In this document: piece after piece, positions 63,401 to 64,000 of the stretch
How positions within the stretch are numbered: the stretch's first letter is position 1
Layout of the letters: the number at the start of each line of letters is the position of its first letter
NCBI RefSeq assembly: GCF_900403705.1
Contig: NZ_OUNR01000016.1
Coordinates: 1 to 64,000 of the forward strand
Reading direction: 5' to 3'
From: Nitrospira lenta
Lineage (GTDB): Bacteria; Nitrospirota; Nitrospiria; Nitrospirales; Nitrospiraceae
Length of the DNA stretch: 64,000 nt
Notes under the pieces: generated by a model
The model's database searches: none
Told to the model about the DNA's origin: nothing
What the model saw: the letters and a program-made list of their open reading frames with translations, nothing else
Translations under genes and position numbers: made by a program

Positions 63401-63957
63401 CCGTAGACATTGCCATGAAAGACGGCTCGATTGTGACGAGGGACACGCGGAGACTGTGCAATAAATCGGCTGGGAACCAACCCTGGGCACCAGAGTGCCG
63501 GCGTTGTTCCACGCGCCCTGAGCTCATCGACGTCACGTTCATCTACCAGCAAGGCGTGCGTGAGATGGTCAAGTTGGCGGTGAAAGTCGACCTGTCGGGT
63601 CCGCAGTTCAGGGGCCCAACGATAATCTTCCTCTTCATACCGCAACGATTCCATGAAGAATCCGATACGCACGGGAGCCAGCTCCGCGACCCATTCAAGT
63701 ATCCGTGCGTCAATCGACGCATGCACAAGCCATATCCAGACTTGGTCGAACCGCTGTCCGGACAGCATACGGCGGGCGTGAAACAACCATGAATCGGGCG
63801 ATGAGGCCGGCGTGTCGGGAAAAACCGGAACCGTCAGGCACGTGACTCCATTGGCGGCCAGTCCGTCGGCTACAGCAAAGCTCGCTCCGTACGTCCAGGG
63901 TCTGGCCGTTTTCCATGTCGGAAACTCAAGCTGAAGAAGCAGTGTTCTCATCGACAT
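57409..63957 (-). CDS. Giant multi-glycosyltransferase/methyltransferase fusion with TPRs
   Basis: The 2182-residue protein combines, in order: a CgeB-like glycosyltransferase (1-370, FGGRVYEAMAAGRPVISW); a GT2-like nucleotide-sugar domain (about 408-610, DEDMVLDPDAV); a GT4 domain (about 706-1075, IVTPYFWPSVGGVETVAEDL); a SAM methyltransferase (about 1139-1375, ILEVGSGRGWLSNLA, VVLCSEVIEHV); two GT2 domains (about 1386-1640 and 1643-1905, VSVIIPTYNRP and IIIPVWNKVE); and TPR repeats (about 1970-2175). It has no membrane segment, so it is cytoplasmic. It probably builds a glycan chain on flagellin or another acceptor held by the TPRs. Start 63957, or Met3 at 63951. Confidence 0.9.
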   Translation of the reverse strand: MSMRTLLLQLEFPTWKTARPWTYGASFAVADGLAANGVTCLTVPVFPDTPASSPDSWLFHARRMLSGQRFDQVWIWLVHASIDARILEWVAELAPVRIGFFMESLRYEEEDYRWAPELRTRQVDFHRQLDHLTHALLVDERDVDELRARGTTPALWCPGLVPSRFIAQSPRVPRHNRAVFHGNVYGERAQWIDHPLLRDRMTFAKTPAEYTPNQQKFDDLQAVASERLRHLPLVTTVDLERYVRALHTVREAEFRDWLSGLADWAGIVNLPGLTRCFGGRVYEAMAAGRPVISWRIPDRPRINALFEDDRDILLFSPDDPSALAHQIDRIVKDTQLAQRIGAQGQRTLLAHHTAERRIKDILHWLESGTEPHYGNQPTLAEQPTGVISLTPVNSSTAPLSPEPEPDRISTTVFLLTVGDPAFEACAASVNEQAGAVFKTDTIKDVCPFSAAAQAMITRCTTPYFIQVDEDMVLDPDAVSRMEQAMSQAPPEVGMICFHLYDDDRECPIQGIKIYRTELLRRVSFQDLKASEMNLLEQMGEQGIRWILHPAILGRHGTTYTPESIYRRYKTMYEKDIRQWNLLTSDIYRKACKFRETGDTLHLFALLGAAHGIIEAPRAPDREKDARAYNVKELELFGRLFKNTPPVSQPYDRSQAAPPLRYPPIPFEQVQWSSQPVSPRSTDSRPAAEPPPLVSAALAEDTTGQPRHILIVTPYFWPSVGGVETVAEDLGAGLIGAGFHVQVACYEQTDRTMDRYRGIDIIPLAPPDQMINGVPTAALQVKQLITSNRYESCILLGSPMNALFYAMLDIHDLKSRRILFQPTINQEGYDFIQERPMVRSLLKQLAHKTAAVIALGHDTLDARFCLESDIPATIIPNGTPVLKPAFDFRKEYGISPDRFLVVHIANLYRVKNHLGLLDALQHLPPRAMLVMVGQPTHETEYVAEVQRALAARPDVLAIPGLDRTGVAAAIQAANLVVLSSEAEVSPLCILESMSLKRPWIATPGCGTANEQAGGLILSLSEFRSAVERLMTHPELCAELGHSGYEHWVRCFQWERILAGWVSLIRDGHLSQSFETPDAIARTRDRLRTQFHAISPVSSTRHQPDNDSRTAAARTPISASLSPDAQRPQHPAVTPSHEGSMDQDQFYINMFVKSPGWSTPEPNDDESARWSKIAGFLEHILRRVKVNNPDATLRILEVGSGRGWLSNLASQYGTVEGVEPVAGVVSHARKMFPHIRFEAGTADAVLRRPDFTPYDVVLCSEVIEHVPDPQKPAFLEELRQLLTSDGYLILTTPRGEMWEQWQRIAPPCQPIEDWITEDRLAQAMIAQGFTPLGLERIYVEIPSLRYIPAPTPHNVKTMNLLPIYQVWVAQRAATAAAQPRTRINKTPMVSVIIPTYNRPDRLRTAIESVLNQDYQDFQIVVVNDGATSVEDAIADLNHDGRITLITHDRNRGLAASRNTGLRQASGKYVCYLDDDDRFLSDHLRTLVTHLEDSGCKVAYTDAWRVHERLSDNTITEIKRDQPYAEDFNAHQLLIGNYIPVLCLMHERAILDEVGSFDESLFVHEDWDLWIRMATRYPFTRLPATTAEFTWRTDGSSMSSQRKDIFLRTMEIIYRKYAPYAAKYAGVREHQQQNLATHRKEHARKQFVCSIIIPVWNKVELTRQCLVALGPATEDVSFELIVVDNHSTDGTPEFLASLGGDVRIITNDDNLGFAKACNQGAAAATGEYLVFLNNDTIPLAGWLSALVEEVRTHSDVAVVGSKLLYEDGTVQHAGVAIDRHNLTPYHIYNGFAGDHPAVNKRRELNAVTAACLLIRRSVFTEICGFDEGFINGFEDVDLCLKVRDKQCRIIYQPHSVLYHLESQTPGRKQHDQSNANRLHQRWGHCWWLVDDDSIYAGDGYKAVGEDRNGITSYKLHLLDSAQERQAWDLVSSMQRAAHDQDLATVEAILKRHAEWPADSSILQWAASVAKSMKLPAVAEEYRRRAESLNDPAFRELEEIRAALAGGQLSMASTRVDALLRQYPTHAEALLLRAILHMQREQYREAEIAFTTALNQGANRKKCLMGIGMASMGRAYPQGAWQTFLRVLAENPDDADVIHWLLRAGTAQNRWRELSVQLHNYLARNPSDLSVRFAYAGVLLRADLVDAARQEYDQLRALAPAHEGLVELGQAIATQENVLAMNVSNA

Positions 63958-64000
63958 CCCGTGAGGCGGTCAAAGGGCATGCGCTCGTATACCGCTATCC
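63958..64000. other. Window edge, no feature
   Basis: The last 43 bases upstream of the giant glycosyltransferase gene show no clear element; a start codon or promoter of an upstream gene would lie beyond the window. Confidence 0.4.

Noticed and set aside
1-64000. CRISPR arrays, insertion sequences, prophage, tRNA or rRNA genes
   Set aside because: I saw no regularly spaced direct repeats, no transposase or integrase frames, and no recognisable RNA gene stretches.

Overview
The window reads as a GC-rich, motile, diderm bacterium. Outer-membrane porin and lipoprotein genes, a general secretion pseudopilus, dense and mostly operonic gene packing, and the styles of the CheA, MCP and GspL proteins all suggest a Nitrospira-like member of the Nitrospirota. 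This taxonomic call is inference from gene content and style; no rRNA or other marker gene is present. I see no tRNA, rRNA, CRISPR array, insertion sequence or prophage.

Region 1 (1-7913, + strand) is a type II secretion operon in the order gspE(3' end)-F-G-H-I-J-N-L-M-K. It carries the four minor pseudopilins, the major pseudopilin and the inner-membrane assembly platform. Two palindromic repeat elements sit in its gaps, between gspE and gspF and between gspG and gspH.

Region 2 (7914-20015) is a phosphate-scavenging block. It holds a solitary PstS-type binding protein, a minus-strand porin plus three lipoproteins, then pstS-pstC-pstA-pstB-phoU followed by a secreted Cam-type gamma carbonic anhydrase. 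A minus-strand cluster of a small membrane protein, a CBS-domain protein, a PsiE-like protein and an 82-residue protein follows. Upstream of four transcription units I find copies of a TTAAC/GTAAC-type element phased at exactly 11 bp. I read these as Pho boxes, and they tie the block into one regulon.

Region 3 (20130-35812, minus strand) is a long chemotaxis and signalling run, listed here from upstream to downstream: motA, motB, then a STAS protein, an MCP/CheZ-like protein, cheY, cheA, cheW, a soluble globin-PAS-PAS-PAS-MCP chemoreceptor, a DUF420 membrane protein, cheR, cheD, cheB, two more STAS proteins, a receiver-PP2C phosphatase, an HPt protein and a receiver-HATPase protein. The last five form a partner-switching module wired to phosphorelay parts. 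A good sigma-28 promoter lies just upstream of the first STAS gene.

Region 4 (35945-46097) is a second, compositionally different chemotaxis cluster: cheR, cheY, cheZ, cheA, cheV, cheB, a membrane chemoreceptor with a periplasmic CXXCH haem-c site, and cheW. A small plus-strand gene flanks it on one side, and an HTH gene divergent from a MinD/FlhG-like ATPase flanks it on the other. Both CheA proteins carry tandem 24-residue repeats resembling the c-di-GMP-binding MshEN motif.

Region 5 (46156-63957, minus strand) is flagellar filament assembly and probable flagellin glycosylation: a 2182-residue multi-glycosyltransferase/methyltransferase fusion, two GT9-type transferases and a CgeB-like transferase, a helical protein, then flagellin (own sigma-28 promoter and terminator), flaG, fliD, fliS, a fliT-like gene, a small FlgM-associated-type gene, a diguanylate cyclase and a PilZ protein. 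The window thus links c-di-GMP synthesis (GGDEF), c-di-GMP receptors (PilZ, possibly the CheA MshEN-like repeats), haem/gas sensing chemoreceptors and flagellar output.
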